DNA of 64,000 nucleotides from Pullulanibacillus pueri. GTDB taxonomy: Bacteria; Bacillota; Bacilli; Bacillales; Sporolactobacillaceae. The stretch lies in the NCBI RefSeq assembly GCF_014639255.1, contig NZ_BMFV01000020.1, positions 1-64,000 of the forward strand, given 5' to 3'. The notes under the pieces are model-generated. The model saw only the letters and a list, made by a program, of their open reading frames with translations. It was not told the DNA's origin and did not search any database. Positions 40,514 through 49,685 of this stretch are shown here, piece by piece. Every line of letters begins with the position of its first letter. The first letter of the stretch is position 1. The position numbers and the translations under genes are program-made.

Positions 40514-40943
40514 TTTTGGTCATCAGGAGTGTGGATTTACGCTTCAGAACGCTCGCTTTCCTCATGCCCACACGATGTGGGTAGGGTCGGCGTTCGACGC
40601 ACAGGAAGTGCTAGCTTCGGCGTTGTCACACGGACGTGACGGGTTTAGTCGAAGTTCCTTAATGACGTGACGTTTTTAGCCGATCGTCCTTAGTGGCCTC
40701 TGCTAACTTGGGATGACAATCGATTTTCCCAAGTGGATCTTCGGACATGTGCGGTTCCCGAAGGACTCTAGTTTAGGCATCTGTGAGTCAGCGGCGCTGA
40801 GGAACACACTTTGTTTAAGTGTTCCGAATCTCGCGTCTTCCGCTGCAATCCACTTGATACTGACAAACCTTTTTGGTAAAAAAACTTTTTAATGTCCAAC
40901 TAAATGAGGACCGGGCATGCTTTATGCCCGGTCCTTCTTACCT
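40514..40943 (+). repeat. Interspersed long repeat, copy D (most complete)
   Basis: About 430 bp. 5' block GTGTGGATTTACGCTTCAGA and CTCGCTTTCCTCATGCCCACA; middle GGGTAGGGTCGGCGTT, ATCGTCCTTAGTGGCCTC, CCCAAGTGGATCTTCGGACA; 3' block CTCTAGTTTAGGCATCTG, GTGAGTCAGCGGCGCTGAGG, GTGTTCCGAATCTCGCGTC. It ends with a perfect ten-base stem, GACCGGGCAT (40909-40918) with ATGCCCGGTC (40924-40933), then CTTCTTA. No coding frame fits the conserved parts. Confidence 0.85.
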
Positions 40944-40969
40944 CAAACTTTTACTTCAACTTCCTTCTA

Positions 40970-41890
40970 TTAAAAAGCTTTCATAGACACTGCGAGTTTT
41001 AAAACTCCGAGAGGATCGGTTTGACTGCTTATTTTATAGGTCATTTCGTGGTTCTGCCAAAACACTGTAATGCTCGGTGAGTCTTTCCAAGCATGAACGG
41101 TAATCGAGCCGATGGATTGTGGTGCAGGAAGCGTATGGCTTTCGAGATAATCGACAATTTCTTTGGCTAGCGTTTTTCCTGTATCGAATTGTGTCGTTTG
41201 GTTGGCAGGGTCAGTCGGAGTATCAATGCTTAGAGACCATCTGCCTTCGTTCCATATAATATAGGAATGGCCAGCGCCTGCGCTACTTTCTCCTTTAATA
41301 TTATGACCAAGATCGATGTTGGGCTGATCCACCTGGTAGTAATGAGTGATCGCCTTTTTCGCCGCTGCCGAATTTTTATACTCTGTTCCTTCGACTGTTC
41401 CAATTGACTTCCCTTTTCCTGCCGCTCCACTATTGACCTCAGTCGGTTGATCAACTTCATATAATTTCACCTGATAGAACCACTTCTCAGATTTTGTGAC
41501 CGAAGTTAAATATGTGCCCTCAGCAAGAGAAGCATCGGTAGGGAGAATAAGGGGTACGGAGGTTTTGAGAGCATGAGCCGTATCCTCCATCGCTTGGTGG
41601 ATGGTCTTGGGAGGAGAACTTTGATGGGCGTCTTGACTGCTGTCTCCTTGATCATCCTGTGAGGAATCACTGGATGATGACTGCCCCGTTTGGCTGTCCG
41701 CGTTGTTTTGCGTGTCCTTCGCTTGGTTTTCAGCCTCACTTTTACCTGTGTTAGGGTTCGTTTGACTCGTCCCTTCATGAGACTCCGTTGCTTGGTCACT
41801 GTTTTTATTCGCATCCTTATTTGAACCGCAGCCGGCAAGAGGGAGGACAAGCAAGCAGAGAGGGATCAAAAGTTTTATGATCGTTGGCAT
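40970..41890 (-). CDS. Hypothetical lipoprotein
   Basis: 306 residues. The signal sequence MPTIIKLLIPLCLLVLPLAG ends in lipobox LAGC. Then follows a roughly 80-residue Ser/Asp/Gln/Asn-rich linker of the kind that crosses the cell wall, and a globular C-terminal domain of about 200 residues with KSEKWFYQVKLYEV, GRWSLSIDTPT and ITVFWQNHEMTYKISS, mostly beta structure. I do not recognise the domain. AAGGAAG sets the start at ATG 41890, three codons inside the longest frame. Single leftward gene in the accessory block before spoIIID. Confidence 0.7.
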   Translation of the reverse strand: MPTIIKLLIPLCLLVLPLAGCGSNKDANKNSDQATESHEGTSQTNPNTGKSEAENQAKDTQNNADSQTGQSSSSDSSQDDQGDSSQDAHQSSPPKTIHQAMEDTAHALKTSVPLILPTDASLAEGTYLTSVTKSEKWFYQVKLYEVDQPTEVNSGAAGKGKSIGTVEGTEYKNSAAAKKAITHYYQVDQPNIDLGHNIKGESSAGAGHSYIIWNEGRWSLSIDTPTDPANQTTQFDTGKTLAKEIVDYLESHTLPAPQSIGSITVHAWKDSPSITVFWQNHEMTYKISSQTDPLGVLKLAVSMKAF

Positions 41891-42390
41891 AAGATTCACT
41901 TCCTTTTACATAAGTTTCAAGGGGGGCTGGCCCCCAACCAATGGTGTTATTTATGACTAAATTTACCCTATAGACTCCGGCTTAAAACAAAGGGTTTCAC
42001 ATGAATAGTAAAAACCTCAAAAATAGGCGCATCCCCAAAATGCTTAACCCTCATAGAACCCATGAACATGGCTTCAAATAATTAACCTGATATCGAAGGG
42101 AGATGTTCGGAAAAGGAAAATGAAAATTTCAAAAAATAAGCAGGACGTTAGAAGCTCAAACACGTGTGTAGTGCCCGTCTGAATAAAATCTTATATAAAA
42201 AATCATATAAAAACCCTTGTCCCTTCTGAGTTTTAGGCATATAACCGTTAGCGGTTTAATAAAATGTTACAAAACTCACAAAATGATCTGAGTTTGTGCA
42301 GGCAATGAGGGCTATAGGGTGGATTGTAAGTGACCTATTGCTGCCACCTATCTCATTTTGCATGTCTTAAATTTTTGGGAGGCGAGTGGT
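41891..42390. other. Gap between the lipoprotein gene and spoIIID
   Basis: 500 bp without a credible gene. A hairpin GGGGG-GCTGG-CCCCC lies at 41921-41935 in the 5' leader of the lipoprotein gene. The rest is AT-rich. spoIIID should have a sigma-E promoter here, but I found no good match to the -35/-10 consensus. Confidence 0.4.
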
Positions 42391-42669
42391 GTGCATGATT
42401 ACATCAAAGAGCGAACAATCAAGATAGGCAGGCATATCGTGGAGACGAAAAAGACGGTTCGTGTGATTGCTAAGGAGTTTGGAGTATCCAAAAGTACCGT
42501 CCACAAAGATCTTACAGAGCGACTCCCCATTATTAACCCTGATTTAGCAAATGAGGTGAAGGATGTCCTTGATTTCCATAAATCAATCCGACATCTAAGG
42601 GGAGGGGAAGCAACACGAATAAAGTATAAAAAAGACTCTGAAGATACCGTTGAAAAAGTTGGTCAATAA
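42391..42669 (+). CDS. spoIIID: Stage III sporulation transcriptional regulator SpoIIID
   Basis: Small DNA-binding protein of the mother cell that modulates sigma-E and sigma-K genes. 92 residues, nearly the same length as in Bacillus subtilis and strikingly conserved: YIKERTIKIGRHIVETKKTV at the start, HTH in RVIAKEFGVSKSTVHKDLTE (about 24-43), and FHKSIRHLRGGEATRIKYKK. GGGAGG lies eight bases before GTG 42391; the frame upstream to 42358 is not conserved. mbl follows, as in Bacillus. Confidence 0.97.
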   Translation: MHDYIKERTIKIGRHIVETKKTVRVIAKEFGVSKSTVHKDLTERLPIINPDLANEVKDVLDFHKSIRHLRGGEATRIKYKKDSEDTVEKVGQ

Positions 42670-42860
42670 CCTTTCACACCCACTCTTTTTCTGATCCCGC
42701 TTTCCCTTGGAATACCGAAGACTATTGGTAGAAATTAAAATTGTAGTGATCCAAGTTTTTTCAATAAAAGACTCCCTATTGGGAAAAAATATGCTAAAAT
42801 AAAAAGATGATATAAGTCGAAGTGTGACGAATAATAGGGCTCGTTATAGGGGGATAAGGA

Positions 42861-43862
42861 ATGTTTTCAAGGGACATTGGGATAGACCTTGGCACTGCCA
42901 ATGTTTTAATATATGTAAAAGGTCGTGGGATTGTTTTAAACGAACCATCCGTTGTTGCGATAGATACCAAAACGGGAAGAGCGCTTGCTGTCGGTGAAGA
43001 AGCACGGCGCATGGTCGGCCGTACACCTGGAAATATTGTGGCGATTAGACCTCTCCGAGATGGTGTTATTGCTGATTTTGAAATCACAGAAGTTATGCTC
43101 AAGTATTTTATCAATAAAATCAGAGTGAAGGGCTTTATGAGTAAGCCACGGATCTTGATTTGTACGCCAACAAACATCACCTCTGTTGAGCAGAAGGCTA
43201 TACGTGAAGCAGCAGAAAAAAGTGGTGGTAAGCATGTGTATCTTGAAGAGGAACCAAAAGTTGCTGCGATTGGAGCTGGGATGGATATTTTTCAGCCAAG
43301 TGGAAACATGGTTATAGATATTGGCGGTGGCACAACCGATATTGCGGTGCTTTCCATGGGTGATATCGTCACCGCCACATCTACTCGAATTGCCGGAGAT
43401 ACATTTGACCAAGAAATTCTAAATTATATAAAAAGAGAGCATAAACTTCTCATAGGTGAACGCACTGCCGAAGATATCAAGATCGGGGTTGCAACAGCTT
43501 TTCCTGATTTGCGTACTGAGGAGATCACCATTCGTGGACGAGATATGGTGTCAGGCCTACCGAAAACACTTACTATATCCTCCAAAGAAATCCAAAAGGC
43601 GTTGCAAGAACCTGTGGATACGATCACACAGGCTGCAAAAAACGTATTAGAAAGAACGCCTCCAGAACTCTCTGCCGATATTATTGACCGAGGGATTATT
43701 TTAACGGGCGGTGGCGCACTGCTTCATGGTATTGATCAGCTGCTAGCGGAACAATTAAAGGTTCCTGTTGTTATCGCTGAGAATCCAATGACCTGCGTAG
43801 CTGAAGGCACAGGTCGTATGCTTGAACATTTGGACAAGCTTCCAAAGAAAAAATTAAGCTAA
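42861..43862 (+). CDS. mbl: MreB-like cell-shape protein Mbl
   Basis: Bacterial actin that guides lateral-wall synthesis. 333 residues with the actin-fold motifs: phosphate-1 DIGIDLGTANVLIYVKGRG, phosphate-2 MVIDIGGGTTDIAVLS, and the adenosine motif GIILTGGGALLHGIDQLL (short words DLGTAN, DIGGGTTD, GGGALL). The location directly after spoIIID and before flhO identifies it as Mbl rather than MreB or MreBH. An extended -10-like TGCTAAAAT at 42791-42799 may be its promoter. Confidence 0.95.
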   Translation: MFSRDIGIDLGTANVLIYVKGRGIVLNEPSVVAIDTKTGRALAVGEEARRMVGRTPGNIVAIRPLRDGVIADFEITEVMLKYFINKIRVKGFMSKPRILICTPTNITSVEQKAIREAAEKSGGKHVYLEEEPKVAAIGAGMDIFQPSGNMVIDIGGGTTDIAVLSMGDIVTATSTRIAGDTFDQEILNYIKREHKLLIGERTAEDIKIGVATAFPDLRTEEITIRGRDMVSGLPKTLTISSKEIQKALQEPVDTITQAAKNVLERTPPELSADIIDRGIILTGGGALLHGIDQLLAEQLKVPVVIAENPMTCVAEGTGRMLEHLDKLPKKKLS

Positions 43863-44088
43863 TTGTCTACTAAGAAAAACTGGGCTTACACCAAGGCCTT
43901 ATCCATGATGACAAGCTTAGACCATCCTTTTTAGAAACAAATATATGCATTGAAGGACTTTTAAGAAAAACGAGCGTCGTACGCCATTTGCAAGCAACGC
44001 TCAAGATGTGTACTTCAGTGAGTGGACAAGCTTAAGCTAAAGGTCCCCGGCTTTATCAAGAGAACTTTTGAAATAAAGGAGAAAACCG

Positions 44089-44901
44089 ATGTTAAGAGGA
44101 TACTACACGGCTGCTAGTGGCATGCTGGCGCAAATGCAACGTCAGCAAGTGCTGACCAATGATATAGCGAATGCGAATACACCGGGATATAAGGCTGACC
44201 AAACCAGCTTACGTTCATTTAAGGATGTGCTGATCAGTCGCTTGAGTGGCGTGTCTTCCAGCCAAAACCTTGGCGGGCTATCAACCGGTGTATACCTCCA
44301 AGAAGGCATTCCTGATTTTTCAATGGGGACATTGAATGAAACGGGGAAATCGACGGACCTAGCGTTAGTGCCCACAGAGGTTCCAGCCGATCAAAAAAAC
44401 GGACAACCTGGCGCTCTATTTTTAACGGTTCAGCAAGCAGATGGTAGCACACGGTATACGAGAAATGGAAACCTTAGTGTGGATGCTTTGGGACGCCTAG
44501 AGACATCCGATGGCAACTTGATTTTAGGTACAAACAACCGACCAATCACAGTAAGCTCAGAGGATTTCCAAGTGGCTTCAGATGGTACAGTTTACGATAA
44601 TGGTCGCGTGAGTGGGCAATTAAATATTGGTTATGCGGCTAATTCTGCCCAAATGGTTAAAGAAGGAAACGGTTTATATAAAGCAGGCGAGCAGGGTGCG
44701 GTTCTCCCTTCGGCGGTGGGAAATCAACAGATCGGCTATAGTATCAAGCAAGGCTTTTTAGAACAGTCTAACGTCTCCCCTGAAGAGGCTATGACAGATT
44801 TAATGAACACCTATAGAACTTTTCAGGCGAATCAGCAAGTGCTCAAAGCCTATGACCAAAGCATGCAGCTTGTAGCTAATAAAGTCGGACAAGTTGAATA
44901 A
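44089..44901 (+). CDS. flhO: Flagellar hook-basal body protein FlhO (FlgF/FlgG family)
   Basis: Distal rod component of the flagellum, 270 residues. The N-terminal rod motif ASGMLAQMQRQQVLTNDIANANTPGYKADQ (key words ASGMLAQ, NDIANANTPGYK) and the C-terminal motif EQSNVSPEEAMTDLMNTYRTFQANQQVL (key words SNVSPEEAM, YRTFQANQ) form the coiled-coil pair typical of axial proteins. ATG behind AAAGGAG. Followed 48 bases later by its paralogue flhP, as in Bacillus. Confidence 0.95.
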   Translation: MLRGYYTAASGMLAQMQRQQVLTNDIANANTPGYKADQTSLRSFKDVLISRLSGVSSSQNLGGLSTGVYLQEGIPDFSMGTLNETGKSTDLALVPTEVPADQKNGQPGALFLTVQQADGSTRYTRNGNLSVDALGRLETSDGNLILGTNNRPITVSSEDFQVASDGTVYDNGRVSGQLNIGYAANSAQMVKEGNGLYKAGEQGAVLPSAVGNQQIGYSIKQGFLEQSNVSPEEAMTDLMNTYRTFQANQQVLKAYDQSMQLVANKVGQVE

Positions 44902-44949
44902 CCGTTAGTTAAATCGAAACGGGAAGAGACATCCCAAGGAGGGTAACGC

Positions 44950-45792
44950 ATGGATCGTTCAATGATTACTGCTGCTGTGTCTATGGGCCAGTTGCAAAAA
45001 GGTATGGACGTTATTTCAAATAATATCTCGAATCTAAATACGACGGGGTTTAAAGGTCGGAACGTATCTTTTTCGAGTTTGCTCGTTCAGTCAATGAATG
45101 AACAGCCCGATAAAAATCAAGATCTTGGACGGCTATCGCCATTAGGCGTGCGTTTTGGAAGTGGTTCAAGAGTTGCGGCCACTCAGATCGATCCAAGCCA
45201 AGGCAGTATTGAAAAAACGGATCGCGCCTTAGATTTTGCCTTAGGGAAACCGAATCAGTTCTTTACCATTCAAGTGAATGATGACGGGGGAGCTGAAACC
45301 CGTTATACGCGGAATGGGGCATTCTATTTACAAGAGGATGCACAAAATGCGAACCTTATGAATCTCGTAACGGCTGATGGGTCTTTTGTCTTGAATAACC
45401 AAGGGAATCGTATCCAAGTACCTGCGCAATTTAAGGACATTAAGGTGTCAAATACAGGGGCTATTACTGCCCAAAGACCAGGCACGTTAGACACTGTCAA
45501 TGTTGGACAGCTAGGGGTAGTCAGCATTAAACATCCACAGTTATTAGAATCGATGGGGGATAGTGCCTTTACTTTGCCCGATCTTAATGCTCTCGGCTTA
45601 ACGCGAGCAGATGTTTTTGATCAGCTGAATGCCGACGATCGAAGTGTCCAGCAGGGCGCATTAGAAGCTTCTAATGTTGACCTCACTGACCAGATGACAC
45701 AATTAACAAACTTGCAAAGGTCTTACCAGTTTGACGCACGGGCCATCAGTATTTCCGATGATATGATGAACCTTATTAATTCAATGAGATAA
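44950..45792 (+). CDS. flhP: Flagellar hook-basal body protein FlhP (FlgG family)
   Basis: 280-residue paralogue of FlhO and second rod component. N-terminal ITAAVSMGQLQKGMDVISNN and ISNLNTTGFKGRNVSFSSLL; C-terminal GALEASNVDLTDQMTQLTNLQ and RSYQFDARAIS. GGAGGG precedes the ATG. The pair forms a small flagellar operon separate from the main fla/che cluster, an arrangement shared with Bacillus subtilis. Confidence 0.95.
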   Translation: MDRSMITAAVSMGQLQKGMDVISNNISNLNTTGFKGRNVSFSSLLVQSMNEQPDKNQDLGRLSPLGVRFGSGSRVAATQIDPSQGSIEKTDRALDFALGKPNQFFTIQVNDDGGAETRYTRNGAFYLQEDAQNANLMNLVTADGSFVLNNQGNRIQVPAQFKDIKVSNTGAITAQRPGTLDTVNVGQLGVVSIKHPQLLESMGDSAFTLPDLNALGLTRADVFDQLNADDRSVQQGALEASNVDLTDQMTQLTNLQRSYQFDARAISISDDMMNLINSMR

Positions 45793-45948
45793 GGAAAGTT
45801 TATGGGGATAAGGTGGAAACCATCAGGCATCAGAGGCAGCTGCCACCACACCGACTATCATGGCGATTAGGGTGTTTGGGTGGTTGCTCTCGTCTGTTGT
45901 GATAAAATCAACAGCAGTAAACAACTATGGGGAAAATGGAGTATGTTA

Positions 45949-46674
45949 ATGATGAGTAATGCAAAAGGTTCAGAGGATAACAATTCGAATAAAAACCTCG
46001 CGCAGCATTCAAGTGACGAGAGGCCAAAAACCGGCGAAGAGAAGCCTCCGATGACTCATGAAGAAAAGCCTGTCCAGACGTCGAATTTAGGCAGTCCTAA
46101 ACATGATGACCCCACGTCATCAAAGCCCGAAGATCATGATCATGGACGACAAGTACAGCCTGAAGCTGACAGCGACCATGAAGCACTTACTACTGAGGAA
46201 AAAGACGCAGGCTATCCAGCGATACATACTGCGGATCAAAATCATGAAGACGAACCTAGTGACGAAGCGGTTGACCAAACACGTGAATTTAACCCTAACG
46301 AACTTGCCGCCGCTATGGGAACAGGCGCCTTACCCGGGGACATAGGGACAGGAACCTTGTCCCAGTCCCAGCCCGTTGAAACACGAACGGCCAAGCGCGA
46401 GGGGTTAAAGCAAACAGAAAATGGTGAAAATGGAGAGGAAGAAGCGGCGACGCGACAAAAACGTCGTAAGGCTTTAAGGAAAGAGAAAAAACAGCTTAAG
46501 GTCAGAGCCTTTCCGATTTGGCTTCGCCTCGTTTTGTTGATCGTTTTAGCCTTTGTAGCTCTTGCCGTAGGCGCCATGATTGGCTATGGTGTGATTGGAA
46601 AAGGCAATCCAATGGATGTGTTCCATGTCGACACATGGAAGCATATTAAAGATCTCGTCACTAAAGGGACTTAA
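45949..46674 (+). CDS. Membrane protein with C-terminal EpuA-like domain
   Basis: About 241 residues. A long, highly acidic and polar N-terminal region (about 1-165), then a basic stretch (RQKRRKALRKEKKQ), then one membrane helix in FPIWLRLVLLIVLAFVALAV followed by GAMIGYGVIGKGNPMDVF and TWKHIKDLV. The last 60 residues match the EpuA family, often misnamed RNA polymerase beta subunit, usually found beside flhP in Bacillales. The function is unknown; the acidic tail is much longer than in typical members. GGAG places the start at ATG 45949, 23 codons inside the longest frame. Confidence 0.75.
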   Translation: MMSNAKGSEDNNSNKNLAQHSSDERPKTGEEKPPMTHEEKPVQTSNLGSPKHDDPTSSKPEDHDHGRQVQPEADSDHEALTTEEKDAGYPAIHTADQNHEDEPSDEAVDQTREFNPNELAAAMGTGALPGDIGTGTLSQSQPVETRTAKREGLKQTENGENGEEEAATRQKRRKALRKEKKQLKVRAFPIWLRLVLLIVLAFVALAVGAMIGYGVIGKGNPMDVFHVDTWKHIKDLVTKGT

Positions 46675-46812
46675 TGATAGAAGCCATTCACGTCTCACTA
46701 GGATGATGGTGATTATAGTTTTCTTATGACTCTCTCACATGGCGGCCTATTATTATGCCGCTTTTGCCATGTGATTAAAAAAAATGATAGAACAAGGAAA
46801 GGCGGAATAGAC

Positions 46813-47250
46813 ATGCTAACAATAGACGAAATAAAAAAAATCCTACCTCATCGTTATCCTTTTTTACTAGTAGACCGTATTTTAGAACTTGAAACAGGTA
46901 AGCGTGCCGTCGGGCTTAAGAACGTCACAGCTAATGAAGATTTTTTCAACGGCCATTTTCCTGAATATCCGGTGATGCCAGGTGTTCTCGTCATTGAGGC
47001 CCTCGCCCAAGTCGGTGGCATTACGGTCCTTACTATGGAAGAAAACAAAGGACGCCTCGCTTTATTCACGGGCATCGATAACTGCCGGATTCGCCGCCAA
47101 GTGAAGCCTGGTGATCAACTCAAACTAGAAGTGGAACTCACTCGGTATCGCCGCAGCATGGGCAAAGGCCACGGTGTCGCTACAGTAGACGGCGAAATTG
47201 CTTGCGAAGCCGATTTTATGTTTGCTCTTGCTGATGCTGAAGAAGCTTAA
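46813..47250 (+). CDS. fabZ: (3R)-hydroxyacyl-[acyl-carrier-protein] dehydratase FabZ
   Basis: Dehydrates 3-hydroxyacyl-ACP in fatty-acid elongation. 145 residues, hot-dog fold. The catalytic pair is visible: His48 in [15 protein letters not shown] and Glu62 in [10 protein letters not shown]; the start has [23 protein letters not shown] supports ATG 46813, so 29 codons of the longest frame are dropped. It follows flhP and the EpuA gene, as ywpB does in Bacillus. Confidence 0.96.
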   Translation: MLTIDEIKKILPHRYPFLLVDRILELETGKRAVGLKNVTANEDFFNGHFPEYPVMPGVLVIEALAQVGGITVLTMEENKGRLALFTGIDNCRIRRQVKPGDQLKLEVELTRYRRSMGKGHGVATVDGEIACEADFMFALADAEEA

Positions 47251-47298
47251 GTTGAATGCATTTTGACGCAAGTCTATATGTACATAACATAACAAATC

Positions 47299-47340
47299 AA
47301 GCCAGACCCACCTGGATTTCCGAGGGGCGTCTGGCTTTTC
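47299..47340 (+). terminator. Terminator of fabZ
   Basis: GCCAGAC (47301-47307) pairs with GTCTGGC (47329-47335), flanking AA/TT pairs extend the stem, then TTTTC. Confidence 0.8.
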
Positions 47341-47420
47341 AAATCTTTTTTAGGGTATTTGTCTCGCTATTGAGTGGAGTACCCTCGCTTGCTGCGGGAG
47401 ATCCGGGCGTCCTCTCATGG

Positions 47421-47460
47421 CAATAAAAATAAAGATCTGTCAATTTTATATGACAGATCC
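47421..47460 (-). terminator. Terminator of the SulP gene
   Basis: On the minus strand GGATCTGTCA pairs with TGACAGATCT, then TTATTTTTATT. Stem of about ten bp, just after the stop codon of the leftward gene. Confidence 0.8.
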
Positions 47461-47470
47461 TTACCTGCAA

Positions 47471-48928
47471 TTAATGGCCTGATGTTCCTAATCCAATTTT
47501 ATTCATCACATTTTTACTTTCATCATTAAGTCCAACAATTTTAACGCTCTTATTGTGCGCCTTATATTTTTCAATAACTTTAGAGATCCCGGTCACTGCC
47601 GAGTGATCCCAAATGTGAGAGTGTTCGAAGTTGATAATAATTGTGTTCGGATCATTACGCACTTCGAAAGTCTCAACAAAATGACTCATGGTGCCAAAGA
47701 ACATTTGCCCAGAGACAGTATAAGTTTTTATCCCCTCTTCATTAACACCAACACTTGTATGAATCCTTGCAATCCGCCAGCCAAAGATAAGAGCACTAAT
47801 AACGACCCCCACACCAACACCAATGGCAAGGTTACTAGTGAACACGACAATAATAACAGTGAGAATCATCGTGATAGCTTCTGCAACCGGCATTTTTCTT
47901 AGGTTTATGAGTGACTTCCAATCAAAAGTATTAATAGACACCATAAACATGACACCGACAAGAGCCCCCATAGGCACATTTTTAACAACAGGACTGAGTA
48001 CCACGATAAGGACCATTAAGAATGCTCCAGCGATAAACGTGGATAGCCTTTTGCGCCCGCCAGATTGAACATTAATCACCGACTGTCCAATCATCGCACA
48101 CCCAGCCATACCACCAAAGAATCCAGTGACGAAGTTAGCAAGACCAAGACCTCTGACCTCTTTATTTTTATCACTTTTCGTTTCCGTATATTCGTCGACA
48201 ACCGTTGAAGTCATTAATGTCTCTAAAGAACCCACAACCGCCATAGATAATGAATAAGGAAAAATAACAGCTAACATGTGTAAAGAGAGTGGAACCGACG
48301 GAAGGTGAAAGGAAGGTAAATGGCTCGACATGTGACCTAAATCACCGACAGTTTTAACATCAATACCTGTTGCGTATTCAATAATAGTCATAATAATAAT
48401 TGCAATAAGCGCTGCAGGGGCAGCCTTGGTAAACCGTGGAAGGATATAAATAATCGCGAGTGTACCTGCAACCATCGCATACATGATCCATGAGGCACCG
48501 TGAAAATGGACGAGCTGCGCCATAAAGATCATAATCGCGAGTGCATTAACAAAACCAATCATAACCGACTGTGGCACAAAGGTGATGAACCTCCCGAATT
48601 TTAATGCCCCAAAAATCATTTGGATTATCCCTGCGAGTATCGATGCGGCAAATAAATATTCGACACCGTATTTACTAACTAAAACACCAACAAGCATGGC
48701 TACTGACGCTGTTGCTGCCGAAATCATCCCTGGACGCCCACCAAAGAAAGAAAGGATGACTGGAATTATGAATGATGCATAAAGCCCAACCATGGGGTCA
48801 ACCCCCGCTGCAATAGAGAAAGCAATCGCTTCTGGAATGAGCGCAAAGGAAACCGTCATGCCGGCTAAAACATCATTCTTGATGTTAGAAAACCAGTTGT
48901 CTTTAATTGTCTGTACGTTCAATATCAC
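47471..48928 (-). CDS. SulP-family anion transporter with STAS domain
   Basis: 485-residue membrane protein. The SulP signature [24 protein letters not shown] (key [16 protein letters not shown]) near residue 22 is followed by 10-12 membrane segments including [23 protein letters not shown] (key [12 protein letters not shown]). A cytoplasmic STAS domain lies at about 385-485 with [19 protein letters not shown]. Relatives carry sulfate or, with Na+, bicarbonate; the substrate cannot be fixed from sequence. Single gene with its own terminator, inserted between fabZ and asnO. Confidence 0.9.
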   Translation of the reverse strand: MILNVQTIKDNWFSNIKNDVLAGMTVSFALIPEAIAFSIAAGVDPMVGLYASFIIPVILSFFGGRPGMISAATASVAMLVGVLVSKYGVEYLFAASILAGIIQMIFGALKFGRFITFVPQSVMIGFVNALAIMIFMAQLVHFHGASWIMYAMVAGTLAIIYILPRFTKAAPAALIAIIIMTIIEYATGIDVKTVGDLGHMSSHLPSFHLPSVPLSLHMLAVIFPYSLSMAVVGSLETLMTSTVVDEYTETKSDKNKEVRGLGLANFVTGFFGGMAGCAMIGQSVINVQSGGRKRLSTFIAGAFLMVLIVVLSPVVKNVPMGALVGVMFMVSINTFDWKSLINLRKMPVAEAITMILTVIIVVFTSNLAIGVGVGVVISALIFGWRIARIHTSVGVNEEGIKTYTVSGQMFFGTMSHFVETFEVRNDPNTIIINFEHSHIWDHSAVTGISKVIEKYKAHNKSVKIVGLNDESKNVMNKIGLGTSGH

Positions 48929-48951
48929 ACCTCATTTATGATTAGATTACC

Positions 48952-48966
48952 TTCAGGCCACCTGAA
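48952..48966. promoter_or_regulatory. Small perfect inverted repeat upstream of the SulP gene
   Basis: TTCAGG-CCA-CCTGAA, extended imperfectly by CC/AG outside, about 24 bp upstream of the start codon. Could be an operator or leader hairpin; no regulator identified. Confidence 0.35.
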
Positions 48967-49135
48967 AGTAGATCCGAACACAACAAAACCATTATAGTGT
49001 TTTTTTAAATATTTTACAAACACGAAGAATCGTTTAAAAGCCTCTTTAAAAACAAAAAACGTCAATAGGCTTGTATTTCCTCATCCATAGTTAAAATAAG
49101 ATGTCAAAAACACCCCTTTGGATAGAAAAATAAGG

Positions 49136-49262
49136 AGGGCAACCTGTGGCTGTTACTCACAAAAGGTGAGCGACTCCAACAAAAGACGGGGGGATACACA
49201 CGTAAGAAGGTGCTGACGCCTAAAAAAAGTCGGCCACATAACAAAAGGTCAAGCTGAAATAA
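49136..49262. repeat. Degenerate short-unit array, array 5
   Basis: ACTCACAAAAGGTGAGCGACTC, CAACAAAAGACGGGGG, ACACACGTAAGAAGGTGCTG, CCACATAACAAAAGGTC (short words). Same style as the arrays at 57.8 and 2.6 kb. The 757-bp SulP-asnO gap otherwise holds only the DnaA boxes below. Confidence 0.5.
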
Positions 49263-49374
49263 TAGCTAGTAGCAATGCGTGATATACAAAATTTAATAAA
49301 CGGTCATATAACAGTGCAGGGCTTATCACTACTGGCGCCCCAAGAATAGGAGCGTTTTATGGATAACTCACAAG

Positions 49375-49549
49375 TTATCCATAAATTATCCAGTATCAAC
49401 CCACAAGTTATCCACAATTATCCACAGGAATATGTGTACAACTTGCGAAATATAGAGAGAATTTTGACGGGAAAATAGCTTTTTTGTCAAAAATCCTTTT
49501 ACTGGTGGGCTTTTACACATTTATACACAGCTTATCCACATTATGCACA
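49375..49549 (+). promoter_or_regulatory. DnaA-box cluster upstream of asnO
   Basis: Perfect TTATCCACA at 49408-49416, 49418-49426 and 49532-49540. One-mismatch boxes TTATCCATA at 49375-49383, TTATACACA at 49521-49529 and TTATGCACA at 49541-49549. Most boxes are on the plus strand, and neighbours are 9-11 bp apart, that is, on the same helix face. The region before asnO is AT-rich. Compare the ywlC cluster. Confidence 0.85.
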
Positions 49550-49685
49550 GGCTTTCAATCTATGGTATCGTTACTTCTTACTGGATTCTAATACTTTCGT
49601 TCACACATCTGCTTCACTTGAATATGTTAGTTAATGGGCCTTTGCCTATGATCGATCGAGCACATGAATAAAGAGGTGTTGTGAA

